This document shows, one piece after another, positions 55,695 through 64,000 of a stretch of 64,000 bases of DNA (position 1 is its first letter; each line of letters begins with the position of its first letter). Source of the stretch: a bacterium SCSIO 12844 (lineage in GTDB: Bacteria > Pseudomonadota > Gammaproteobacteria > Francisellales > Francisellaceae); NCBI GenBank assembly GCA_024397935.1, contig CP073743.1, positions 3,038,001 through 3,102,000 of the forward strand, in the 5' to 3' direction. Position numbers and translations under genes: made by a program. The notes under the pieces were generated by a model. The model made no database searches. It was not told the DNA's origin and was given only the letters and a program-made list of their open reading frames with translations.

Positions 55695-56951
55695 TTAGTC
55701 ACTTTTTTGACATATCAATTGAACGACATAATCAGCTACCTCAAGTGCAGAACTATCGGCAGGCACGACACTGAAGTGATTTTTCTTTGCAAACTCCAAT
55801 AACCTTTGATTAAAATTTTCTATATCCGATAGACCTAATTCACGTTTTCTCTGGCGAATAATCTCTGGCATCACCAAAAGAATAATCGTTTCTGTTGGTT
55901 TTGGCATAAGCTTTACTGCAATTTGGCGTACCCAATAATAAGCATTTGGATTAATACGTTCTGGAAAAAGTAAATAATCATAAATATAACGTTCACTAAA
56001 AATAAAACCACCTTTAACAAGCGCAGGGTAGACACTAAAATAATACTCAATGATAAAGTCTAACCAATGCCAGAGTAATCTAGCACTATGATAAAGCCTT
56101 TTTATCAAGCCACCTGTTTGATGTTTAATAACATGTGATTTTTCAACAACATGTGTTTCGTTATCGCTACTGATACTATCTGCTTGTGATTGCCTTGATA
56201 ATGTTAGTACCCTTGGACGATTGTTCATTTGCTTTCTTAAGATGAACCTTGCATGGCGGTGAAATTTTTCGGCTAATAAATTGGCTATTGTTGTTTTACC
56301 TGCACCATCTGGCCCCATTAAGACAATAAATTTACCTGGTGGTGAAAATAATGATCTTAATTTCACCCAAAGACTTGCACATGCTGATTTAATAAAACCT
56401 AACATACTACCTTTGGTATAGTGAAATACGTATGAATTCAATACCTCGAGTGACTGTCCTTTATCAGATAAAATTTTCTCTAATATTGAGCGATATTTTT
56501 CCTTTTTATTAATCGTATATTCAACAAATAAATGCAAAAAATAATCATCTTCATTTAAAATGGGTATGCTACAATAAAATTTACGTTTCTTAATGGCATT
56601 ATGTGTATCGAAATAATAACATTTCACAGGTAAGTTGATCAAAGCAACTTTATTATATTGATAAAAAAGCAGTTTAGTTGCAAGTTCAAGTGTAATTAAC
56701 TGATTATCGTTAGCATAATAAATATAATAGGTAATACTAATATCAGCATGACGCTGTTGTGAATAGATAACAGCCGATGGTGGTAATAGCTTATAAATCT
56801 GCTGTTTGATTTTTTTAAATGATTGATTTGAAAATAAAAAATCCACATCTCCAGATGGATAACTTTCTAAAAGTGTTTCATAGTTTCGTAATACGACATA
56901 ATCAAAAGATTGTTGATTTAACTGTTGAAAGAATAGTTCAAAAAAATTCAT
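55695..56951 (-). CDS. Nucleotidyltransferase-like / P-loop (thymidylate-kinase-like) fusion protein
   Basis: 418 residues. The N-terminal part (about 1-190) resembles a minimal nucleotidyltransferase: SGDVDFLF at 33-40 has the G-x-D-x-D pattern of the active site. The C-terminal part (about 205-418) is a P-loop kinase with Walker A GPDGAGKTT at 213-221, a Lys/Arg-rich middle, the SERYIYDYLLFP block and a LID-like RQRKRELG. Thymidylate-kinase-like proteins occur in polysaccharide loci. Coupled to an APH-like kinase here, it hints at phosphorylation or nucleotidyl activation of a surface sugar. The ATG overlaps the end of the wzy-like gene by 4 bp. Confidence 0.65.
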   Translation of the reverse strand: MNFFELFFQQLNQQSFDYVVLRNYETLLESYPSGDVDFLFSNQSFKKIKQQIYKLLPPSAVIYSQQRHADISITYYIYYANDNQLITLELATKLLFYQYNKVALINLPVKCYYFDTHNAIKKRKFYCSIPILNEDDYFLHLFVEYTINKKEKYRSILEKILSDKGQSLEVLNSYVFHYTKGSMLGFIKSACASLWVKLRSLFSPPGKFIVLMGPDGAGKTTIANLLAEKFHRHARFILRKQMNNRPRVLTLSRQSQADSISSDNETHVVEKSHVIKHQTGGLIKRLYHSARLLWHWLDFIIEYYFSVYPALVKGGFIFSERYIYDYLLFPERINPNAYYWVRQIAVKLMPKPTETIILLVMPEIIRQRKRELGLSDIENFNQRLLEFAKKNHFSVVPADSSALEVADYVVQLICQKSD

Positions 56952-58168
56952 CTTTGTTGCCCAACTATCATCATATACAACCTAAAAACGAAATAAAGTA
57001 TTATTAAAAAGATAAATGTATAGGTTGTTTTTATATCAAGCTGCTCACCTATAATTTGTCTAATTAGCCAGATCATCATAATATAAAAAGCACATAACTC
57101 CGCAGAAATGTTTTTTTGTTGAAACAATTTATAATAGATATAATGCCATATGCAGCTAATGATAAAAAATACCACAAACACAACCACTGCACTGCCAGTT
57201 AATATATAGATTGAACCTATTCCAGTAGATGAAACACCATTAATTTGATTGGCTGATTGCCCAATCACCATTTGAACATGATACTGTGCAATCGTAAGTT
57301 GATCATAATAGCTTGAATCAATTAACGGTAATATTAAGCCATGATGCAATGCTAAAACGATATGGTTTAAGTTATCTAACATTGAAATTCTCTGCGAGAG
57401 AATATCTAATACATTATATGGATCTACCAACAATAATGCTTGACTAAGTGGTATATCACTATCGGCTGCAGCACGATAGCCAATTGCAATATAAAATAAA
57501 ACTAAAATAACAATAAAAGCTAAAACTATATAAAATAAATATTTAATTTTAAATAAAGAAATCAGCTTTATATCATTTCTCATCAGATAAGCTAAAAATA
57601 TGCTGCCAATCCCAGAAACCATATTACCACGCCAGCCTAAATAAGCATTTCCAAAGCCATATAAAATAAAAAATATTACTACTGGCAAAGATAAAACCTT
57701 ACGGCGAGTAAAACAAAGCATTGTAATATAAAATAGTAATGCCCAGGTTGTACCATTATAGGCAATAAAATTAATGATACTTGAACCTGAGGTAGGTAAT
57801 TTACCTGGAATACCAATATCAAAGATTAAACGCAGATAAAAAAGAAATATACAACCAACAAAAATAATGCACTGTATCCATATAGACGTAAATACAGATG
57901 AATTAATTAACTGTTCAACATCTATCAATTTATCCCGTTGATAAGGTGTATTTAATTTAAATAATATACCTGGAATCGTAAAAGCAACAATAGAAATGAT
58001 CACTAAAAAAATAGCATAACTATATTGGCTTTGAGCTCCTGAAAAAAAATAGCTAATAAAAAAGATTAAACAGTTAAAGCCAAAAAATACAACTAAAGGT
58101 GATATAATTCGACTATTTAATATAAAAAAACCATAGCCAAGAATAAATAAAATTAAACAAATTAACAC
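56948..58168 (-). CDS. wzy: O-antigen/EPS polymerase-like membrane protein (Wzy candidate 2)
   Basis: 406 residues with about eleven membrane helices. The long loop near 225-315 (YRAAADSDIPLSQALLLVDPYN, then SANQINGVSSTGIGSIYI) is the place where Wzy proteins keep Arg-rich catalytic loops. It starts with GTG; GAGG lies 8 bases upstream. It follows a Wzx gene and stands before the kinase pair. No strict family signature exists, so Wzy is inferred from topology and context. Confidence 0.6.
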   Translation of the reverse strand: MLICLILFILGYGFFILNSRIISPLVVFFGFNCLIFFISYFFSGAQSQYSYAIFLVIISIVAFTIPGILFKLNTPYQRDKLIDVEQLINSSVFTSIWIQCIIFVGCIFLFYLRLIFDIGIPGKLPTSGSSIINFIAYNGTTWALLFYITMLCFTRRKVLSLPVVIFFILYGFGNAYLGWRGNMVSGIGSIFLAYLMRNDIKLISLFKIKYLFYIVLAFIVILVLFYIAIGYRAAADSDIPLSQALLLVDPYNVLDILSQRISMLDNLNHIVLALHHGLILPLIDSSYYDQLTIAQYHVQMVIGQSANQINGVSSTGIGSIYILTGSAVVVFVVFFIISCIWHYIYYKLFQQKNISAELCAFYIMMIWLIRQIIGEQLDIKTTYTFIFLIILYFVFRLYMMIVGQQR

Positions 58169-58287
58169 TTACTACACCTCATAAATAGCAACAAACCTTA
58201 AATTTAGTTCAGCAAGCACAAGGTTATCATTATGCCTTCCATCTTAAAAGTACATTTAACCTATTTTTTATCGCTTACTAGGTTACC

Positions 58288-59772
58288 TTAGTGTTTAACA
58301 AAATAATACTTTAATATTTTTATAACAACCTGTCTTTCATCAGCCATAGTAAGAATAAACAAACAAAAAAATACTAAATTCATCATACCACTGACAAGGA
58401 GATGCCAAAAATCTGACATAAAAGGCATCCAATATACTAATAAAACATTAAATAAAATATTAAAAATTAAATACAAAATCAATTGCAAAACTAACATAGC
58501 ATATTGCTTTAAACTTAGTTTCAGAAAACCAATTGCTTTTTTGACAACATACCAGTTATTTGTAGATAGCTGGGTAATTAAGAGTGCTACGCCAACACCA
58601 ACAACACCATATAAATAGGCAAAAACAATACTCAAGATTAAGTTTAGTGCGCCAGCAATCAATGCTATTTTTGCAAATTTCACATAACCTGCTGCCATTG
58701 TAACCTGCCCACAAGAGACATGATGCACTTCTAATATAGTGCTAATACACATCACTACTAATAATGTAACATTGAAGCTAAATTTCTCACCTAACCAAAA
58801 ATGCCCTAATTCAACATGATTAAATAAAATAAACACCGCCATAAAAATGGCTAGCATCGTTGCAAACTTAACATTAAAGATAAATAATTTATAGACACCT
58901 TGATGATCAGAAGCACCTTTTTTTGATGAAATAAATGGCACACTTGCACCATTAAAAATGCCAGATAAACCAATAATTGCAGAGCATAATTGCTTAATCA
59001 CAGCAAAAACGGTAACTTCAACAACGCCAACGATAATCGCTAAAATAAATGCATCAATTTGAAAAATTAATACCGTGCCTAAAGTCATTAAAGACCACTG
59101 GATACATGGTTCAAATATTCGCTTTATGACAACCGTTTGTATTTTATTATTAGACTTTATTTTGAAATGGCGGCTTACATAATAGCTTGAAAATAAGCAC
59201 AATAATAGAAAACTAAACAAATAAACTGCAGAAATACCAATTAAGCCACCACCCAAATAAAGTGCAATAGCTCCAAGTAATGCATTTATTGCTGATGCAA
59301 TGGTTAATAACCATTTCTGTGTACTTACATAACCATAACCATAAATAAAAGCTAATGCAGGATTAGCAAGAAAACGAATAACAACGGCAATAGAGAATAA
59401 ACTAAATGCAATGATAATATTGAGATCAACACTTTTATTAAATTCAATTACAATTAATGTAATCACTAGAACAACAAATACAATTAATGATAAAATACGA
59501 TTCAATTTTCTAATTGTTGAATAAAGTAATCGCTCTCGATATTTTCTATTTCTTTTATAACTTGCAAGGCCTAATTCTCGACTTAATGTAGGGCTTAATC
59601 CAAAATCACATAAACTGATAAAGGTAAAAATGCCCAAGAATAAAAACCAGATACCAGCATTGACTGGATCTAAATAACGTATAACAAAAGCAGATTGTAT
59701 CACACTGCCAAATAATCTAACGAAATAAGCGCAAAACCCTGAAAATACACCCCAAAATATAGACTTATTCAC
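58288..59772 (-). CDS. wzx: Wzx flippase 2 (polysaccharide repeat-unit exporter)
   Basis: 494 residues with about fourteen membrane helices of the MOP exporter type. The N-terminal WGVFSGFCAYFVRLFGSVIQ and FISLCDFGLSPTLSRELG resemble RfbX/Wzx starts. It is longer than the Wzx of train B (410). It follows the initiating transferase by 79 bp. The 119 bp after it, before the wzy-like gene, hold no gene; a promoter there is possible. Confidence 0.82.
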   Translation of the reverse strand: MNKSIFWGVFSGFCAYFVRLFGSVIQSAFVIRYLDPVNAGIWFLFLGIFTFISLCDFGLSPTLSRELGLASYKRNRKYRERLLYSTIRKLNRILSLIVFVVLVITLIVIEFNKSVDLNIIIAFSLFSIAVVIRFLANPALAFIYGYGYVSTQKWLLTIASAINALLGAIALYLGGGLIGISAVYLFSFLLLCLFSSYYVSRHFKIKSNNKIQTVVIKRIFEPCIQWSLMTLGTVLIFQIDAFILAIIVGVVEVTVFAVIKQLCSAIIGLSGIFNGASVPFISSKKGASDHQGVYKLFIFNVKFATMLAIFMAVFILFNHVELGHFWLGEKFSFNVTLLVVMCISTILEVHHVSCGQVTMAAGYVKFAKIALIAGALNLILSIVFAYLYGVVGVGVALLITQLSTNNWYVVKKAIGFLKLSLKQYAMLVLQLILYLIFNILFNVLLVYWMPFMSDFWHLLVSGMMNLVFFCLFILTMADERQVVIKILKYYFVKH

Positions 59773-59851
59773 GATAATATTCCTAAAACAACAATCAACT
59801 AAAACACCACCTAAGTCTATTTAAAATGAATTCATAGCATAACAAGTTAAT

Positions 59852-61063
59852 TTATTTCGCCCCAAAGCCAGTGATAATGATATATATTGTTTTTAATACA
59901 ATACGTAAATCCATAATCAATGAATAGTGTTTGACATAATATAAATCATATTGCAGCTTTTTAAAATTACCTTCAGCACCAATTGCATGACCTTGGGTGA
60001 CTTGTGCCCAGCCAGTGATACCTGGTTTTATTATATGGCGTAATCGATATAAAGGAATGTCTTTTTCAAATTGTTGAGCTGTTTCTATCCATTCAGGTCT
60101 TGGTCCAATTAAACTCATATCACCTTTTAAAATATTGATAAACTGTGGTAATTCATCGATACGAAACTTACGTATTAGCTGGCCAAAAGCTGTAATTCTT
60201 TGATCTGCATCTTCTGTCTCACCTTCTCTATCTGCATTTTGAATCATCGAGCGAAATTTATAAACTTTAAATGGCCTATTGTTTAAGCCCATACGATATT
60301 GGGTATATAAAATAGGCCGCCCCATGGTGATTAAAATAATTACAGTAACAACAATAAAAATTAACAATAATAATGGCAATAATACAAGTGCAAATAGAAA
60401 TTCTATCACCCCTTTAAACCATCGATACCACAATGGAATACTAAACCCTGCATACATCCAGTTTTCATTTAATTGATCTAATGATAAGCGTTGTTCTATT
60501 AATTCTTCATAAGTACCAACCGTTAAAACAGGAATATCATGTTGGCTGGCATGTAGAATCAATTGCTCCCAGTCTTTTTGATAAGGATATTTTTTATTAA
60601 TAATAATCGCTTGCGCTTCTTTTAAATCATTTTCAGTTACTTTTGCTTTTGTAATTAATTTTATTTTATAATTTAAAGCAACCTCATCTAATATATCAGG
60701 GTGAATAATAATTTTATAGGGATGGCCAAACGCATAAATAATCGCAAACCTTGCAATGCAGACGATAAAAAACCAACTAATAATCGTAGTTATACCAACA
60801 ATAAATACATGACTACTACGATCAAGTGTTAGTGTTACTAAAACAACAATCACTATAAAAAGTACAAGCACCATAATCACATGAGTATAATACTCAAGTA
60901 ACATCACAGAGCGTTGATAACGAAATAACCAACTAAATGAAAAAATTGCAATCAAGAATACTCGACTTTCTTGGCTAAGTCCAAAATGGGTTTGATAAAC
61001 CAACATAAAGCCAATAAAAATGGCCAATTCTAAAATAAAAATTAAAACTGAAGACTTATTCAT
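59852..61063 (-). CDS. Undecaprenyl-phosphate sugar-phosphotransferase (WbaP/WcaJ-type initiating enzyme)
   Basis: 403 residues. The N-terminal half has four membrane helices and a cytoplasmic Rossmann-like insert (about 135-200). A further helix (about 220-245) precedes the catalytic bacterial sugar transferase domain. That domain has FKVYKFRSMIQNADREGE, RKFRIDELPQFINILKGDMSLIGPRPE and KPGITGWAQVTQG. It transfers a sugar-1-phosphate to undecaprenyl phosphate and starts repeat-unit synthesis. It is the only such enzyme in the window although two Wzx/Wzy sets exist. AAGGG lies 6 bases before its ATG, 25 bp after nuoN. Confidence 0.92.
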   Translation of the reverse strand: MNKSSVLIFILELAIFIGFMLVYQTHFGLSQESRVFLIAIFSFSWLFRYQRSVMLLEYYTHVIMVLVLFIVIVVLVTLTLDRSSHVFIVGITTIISWFFIVCIARFAIIYAFGHPYKIIIHPDILDEVALNYKIKLITKAKVTENDLKEAQAIIINKKYPYQKDWEQLILHASQHDIPVLTVGTYEELIEQRLSLDQLNENWMYAGFSIPLWYRWFKGVIEFLFALVLLPLLLLIFIVVTVIILITMGRPILYTQYRMGLNNRPFKVYKFRSMIQNADREGETEDADQRITAFGQLIRKFRIDELPQFINILKGDMSLIGPRPEWIETAQQFEKDIPLYRLRHIIKPGITGWAQVTQGHAIGAEGNFKKLQYDLYYVKHYSLIMDLRIVLKTIYIIITGFGAK

Positions 61064-61088
61064 CTAAACCCTTACACCATGAATTTAA

Positions 61089-62543
61089 TTAATATTGATA
61101 AATCAAACGAATTAAGTTCATAGTATAATAAGGTGCGATACCAAAAAATAAAATTGCAACACAATTAATCGATACAGCAATTTGTGCATCAAAACGCACA
61201 GGCACCGCCTCAGTTAAGGTCGGCTTTTCAAAGTAAACCACACGAATAACACGTAAATAGTAGAATGCACCGACTACTGACATAATTAAAGCAAATACTG
61301 CTAAATAGTAAGCACCAGCATGCTCCAAGGTATTAATAACTAATAACTTAATAGTAAAGCCTGCTAATGGCGGAATACCTGCTAAAGATAAAAATAGAAT
61401 TAACATTAAAAACGCAAGCCACGAATTTCTTTGGTTTAAACCTGCAAAGTCATTTAAATTTTCTGCTTCAAAACCTGATTTTGATAAGATCATAATAATA
61501 CCGAATACAGCAACTGCATTTATGACATAAACAATCATATAATACAATGCTGATCCTAAACTCATACTACCATCTGTATCAACTGATAAAGCTAAAAAGA
61601 CAAAACCAACATGAGCAATAGTCGAATAACCAATCATGCGTTTTAAATTCTTCTGAACCAAAGCCGCTGTATTACCAATAACAATCGATAAAATACCCAT
61701 TATCATTAAAATTTCAGACCAATACTGACTAAAGCTTCTCATCAAATCATGCATAAGAATCACAAGCATAGCATATCCTGCTACTTTTGGTACCGAAGCA
61801 AGATAAGCAGTTACAGCATTTGGTGAACCATCATAGACATCCGGTAGCCACATATGAAAAGGTGCTGCACCTAATTTAAAAGCAAAAGCAAGAATAAAAA
61901 ATACCATTGAAAATAGAATAATTAACTGATATTGACTTGAAGCTTGTGCTAATTTCAATGCGATGGTTTGAATATCTAAGCTGCCTGTTAGCCCATAAAC
62001 AAATGACATACCATATAATAATACTGCTGTAGCAACAGCACCTGTAACAAAGTATTTAATTGAAGCCTCACCACCTTGAGCATAACCCCGGCGCATTCCA
62101 ATCATTGCATATAATGGTAAAGATAATAATTCAAGGCCAATAAAAACTGTAATTAAACTCATTGACTTAATTAAAACAACAGCACCAAGTGTTGATAATA
62201 AGCTTAAAAGATAATATTCAAGCTTCATCATATCATGGTCTTCTATATATTTTCTTGAATAGACAAAGACAAGAAAATTACAAATATAAACAACCATAGA
62301 TAATAATAAGCTTAATGAGCTAACATGTAATTGGCCATTTAAAAATGTGCCACTGATATCATCTTGAATAAAAATCCAACTAACGATAAATACTGCAATT
62401 AGAGTCAATTGCGATAAGCCATAGGCAATATGGCTGCAAAATTTAGCTAAAAATATATCTGCAAGTAATATGATTAATATCATTATAGCTAATACAATCT
62501 CTGGTATTAATGCTACCCAGGTTTGTAGTGAATCTAAGCCCAT
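61089..62543 (-). CDS. nuoN: NADH-quinone oxidoreductase subunit N
   Basis: 484-residue proton-pumping membrane subunit of complex I with about fourteen helices. It shows the antiporter-like domain with KYFVTGAVATAVLLYGMSF, AFKLGAAPFHMWLPDVYDGSPNAVTAYLASVPKVAGYA, and KRMIGYSTIAHVGFVFLAL. These contain the conserved Lys and Glu residues of the proton path. I chose the ATG at 62543 because AGGA lies 8 bases upstream. It ends the nuo operon, but no terminator is seen before the island gene 25 bp downstream. Confidence 0.95.
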   Translation of the reverse strand: MGLDSLQTWVALIPEIVLAIMILIILLADIFLAKFCSHIAYGLSQLTLIAVFIVSWIFIQDDISGTFLNGQLHVSSLSLLLSMVVYICNFLVFVYSRKYIEDHDMMKLEYYLLSLLSTLGAVVLIKSMSLITVFIGLELLSLPLYAMIGMRRGYAQGGEASIKYFVTGAVATAVLLYGMSFVYGLTGSLDIQTIALKLAQASSQYQLIILFSMVFFILAFAFKLGAAPFHMWLPDVYDGSPNAVTAYLASVPKVAGYAMLVILMHDLMRSFSQYWSEILMIMGILSIVIGNTAALVQKNLKRMIGYSTIAHVGFVFLALSVDTDGSMSLGSALYYMIVYVINAVAVFGIIMILSKSGFEAENLNDFAGLNQRNSWLAFLMLILFLSLAGIPPLAGFTIKLLVINTLEHAGAYYLAVFALIMSVVGAFYYLRVIRVVYFEKPTLTEAVPVRFDAQIAVSINCVAILFFGIAPYYTMNLIRLIYQY

Positions 62544-62555
62544 CACAACGATCCT

Positions 62556-64000
62556 TTAATGTATGTTTAAATATTGAATGAATCCGTTTGATGCTGCTTG
62601 TGATAAATGCAGAATCGGCTCCGGATAGATACCAAACCAAATAGTCGGTATGGCTAATAAAACAAAAACAAGAATTTCCACACCACTAATATCTTTCATT
62701 GCGGCAATTTTAGGATTTCTAACTTTACCAAAAATAACGCGCTTATACATCCAAAGCGTATACGCTGGTGCCAATATCAAGGTAAGTCCTGCAATTAATG
62801 CCAATAAAGGTGAAGCTTTAAAGACGCCTAAAATCACTAAAAACTCACCGACAAAACCACTAGTACCAGGTAAGCCTACATTTGCCATACAGAAAAGCAT
62901 AAAAAACGCTGCAAATATTGGCATTGAAAAAGCGACACCTTGATATTCATCAATCATTCTTGTTTTCATTCTTGCTGATAAGAAACTAACACCGATAAAT
63001 AATCCACCCGATGAAAATGCATGGGCAATCATTTGAAAGACAGCGCCCTGGACACCTAATAGTGCAGAATCACTGTGTCCTGTTTTAACAAAAATCAAAA
63101 AGACTGAAAAAATACCTAAAGTAACAATTCCCATATGAGAGATAGAGGAGTAAGCAATTAAACGTTTTGCATCTTTTTGAACGATTGAAGCAATACCGAC
63201 ATATACAATAGCAATCAACGATAAAATAATTAAAAACTCATCAATTGTCATATGAATTTCAGGAAACATCGGTAATGAAAAACGAATAAAACCATAAGCA
63301 CCCATCTTTAACATTAAAGCGGCTAAAACAACTGAACCACCTGCAGGTGCTTCGGTATGTGCATCTGGCAGCCAAGTATGTACAGGCCACATCGGTACTT
63401 TAACAGCAAACGCAATCCAAAAGGCAAGTGTTAGCATCCATTGTACTTCCACCGGCAAATTCAAATTATAAAAATCCTGAATCATAAATGAGTTTGTTTT
63501 TACATGAAGATATAAAATTGCAACTAGCATGAACACCGAGCCAAAAAAAGCATACAAGAAGAATTTCATCGCTGCATAGACACGATTTTGACCACCCCAA
63601 ATACCAATTGCTAAAGTCATAGGGATCAATGATGCTTCCCAGAAAACATAAAATAACAATGAATCCATAGCAGCAAATACACCATTAGTAATCCCACAGG
63701 TCATTAAGAAAATGGTCATATGTTGTGCTACTTTAACATTAATTGTTTTCCAAGCACCAAGAATAATAATTACGGTCGTAAAAGAGGTTAAGATAATAAA
63801 TAAAACACTAATGCCATCAACACCTAATGCATACTTAGCATTAAGAAGTGGAATCCAGTTAACATTCTGTAAAAACTGCATCTTATCTGATTCAGCATTA
63901 AAGTTCATATACAATAAAATACTGAATAAGAAAGTTACAATTGCAAAAATAAGTGCAACCCAACGTGCAATTAATGACCGTTTATCACTATTAAATAGCA
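62556..64000 (-). CDS. nuoM: NADH-quinone oxidoreductase subunit M (5' end outside window)
   Basis: The reading frame is open to the right window edge, so the first residues are missing; about 480 residues are present. It begins in the window with ...RSLIARWVALIFAIVTFLFSI, like NuoM residues near 25-45. The antiporter domain has YVFWEASLIPMTLAIGIWGG, AFAVKVPMWPVHTWLPDAHTEAPAGGSVVLA, and KRLIAYSSISHMG with the conserved Lys/Glu/His. Twelve bp separate it from the nuoN ATG. Confidence 0.95.
   Translation of the reverse strand, partial: LFNSDKRSLIARWVALIFAIVTFLFSILLYMNFNAESDKMQFLQNVNWIPLLNAKYALGVDGISVLFIILTSFTTVIIILGAWKTINVKVAQHMTIFLMTCGITNGVFAAMDSLLFYVFWEASLIPMTLAIGIWGGQNRVYAAMKFFLYAFFGSVFMLVAILYLHVKTNSFMIQDFYNLNLPVEVQWMLTLAFWIAFAVKVPMWPVHTWLPDAHTEAPAGGSVVLAALMLKMGAYGFIRFSLPMFPEIHMTIDEFLIILSLIAIVYVGIASIVQKDAKRLIAYSSISHMGIVTLGIFSVFLIFVKTGHSDSALLGVQGAVFQMIAHAFSSGGLFIGVSFLSARMKTRMIDEYQGVAFSMPIFAAFFMLFCMANVGLPGTSGFVGEFLVILGVFKASPLLALIAGLTLILAPAYTLWMYKRVIFGKVRNPKIAAMKDISGVEILVFVLLAIPTIWFGIYPEPILHLSQAASNGFIQYLNIH

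Overview
The window comes from an AT-rich gammaproteobacterium; G+C is roughly one third by eye. The evidence is the housekeeping order nuoM-nuoN ... tRNA-fMet-rimP-nusA-infB-rbfA, a ftsK-lolA pair, LexA, and Wzx/Wzy-type surface polysaccharide genes. The low G+C and the use of PdxS/PdxT for vitamin B6 would fit a relative of Francisella or another host-associated lineage of the Thiotrichales/Francisellales/Legionellales type. That placement is inference. No species marker such as 16S rRNA is present.

Left flank (1-16.35 kb): a truncated LysR-type regulator diverges from a PrpF-family isomerase. Then come an aldehyde dehydrogenase, ftsK-lolA, pdxS-pdxT, an AhpD-like protein and lexA with a 57-residue ORF behind it. 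A small protein-kinase-like protein ending in a eukaryotic CaaX prenylation box follows, then a stand-alone ketoacyl synthase and the translation/transcription operon tRNA-fMet-rimP-nusA-infB-rbfA, read on the minus strand. The CaaX kinase is the strongest candidate for an undescribed function here: it looks like an effector that host enzymes would lipidate.

Island (about 16.4-61.1 kb): a surface polysaccharide locus of about 45 kb sits between nuoN and the tRNA-fMet/rimP operon. Related gammaproteobacteria often have these two blocks close together. The locus has two minus-strand gene trains separated by a plus-strand galE. Train A (61.1 to 41.9 kb) holds the only initiating sugar-phosphate transferase, a Wzx flippase, a Wzy polymerase, an unusual kinase pair, three GT4 transferases, a WbuX/HisH/HisF-like amidination module, and a GtrA/GT2/GT-C set with an unassigned trio of SDR, TIM-barrel isomerase and FAD oxidoreductase. 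Train B (40.7 to 18.4 kb) holds a bi-domain oxidoreductase with a heparinase-like protein, UDP-ManNAcA genes (wecB, wecC), a second nucleotide-sugar dehydrogenase, GDP-L-fucose genes (manC, gmd, fcl), a second Wzx and Wzy, the dTDP-L-rhamnose genes (rmlA, C, D, B), an Fe(II)/2-oxoglutarate oxygenase and a WbbL-like transferase. Two tandem Wzz-like chain-length regulators face the end of train B.

Right flank (61.1-64 kb): nuoN and the 3' part of nuoM (cut by the window edge), subunits of respiratory complex I. The first island gene starts 25 bp after nuoN on the same strand with no visible terminator, so the island may be read through from the nuo operon. No transposase, integrase, CRISPR array or rRNA was seen.
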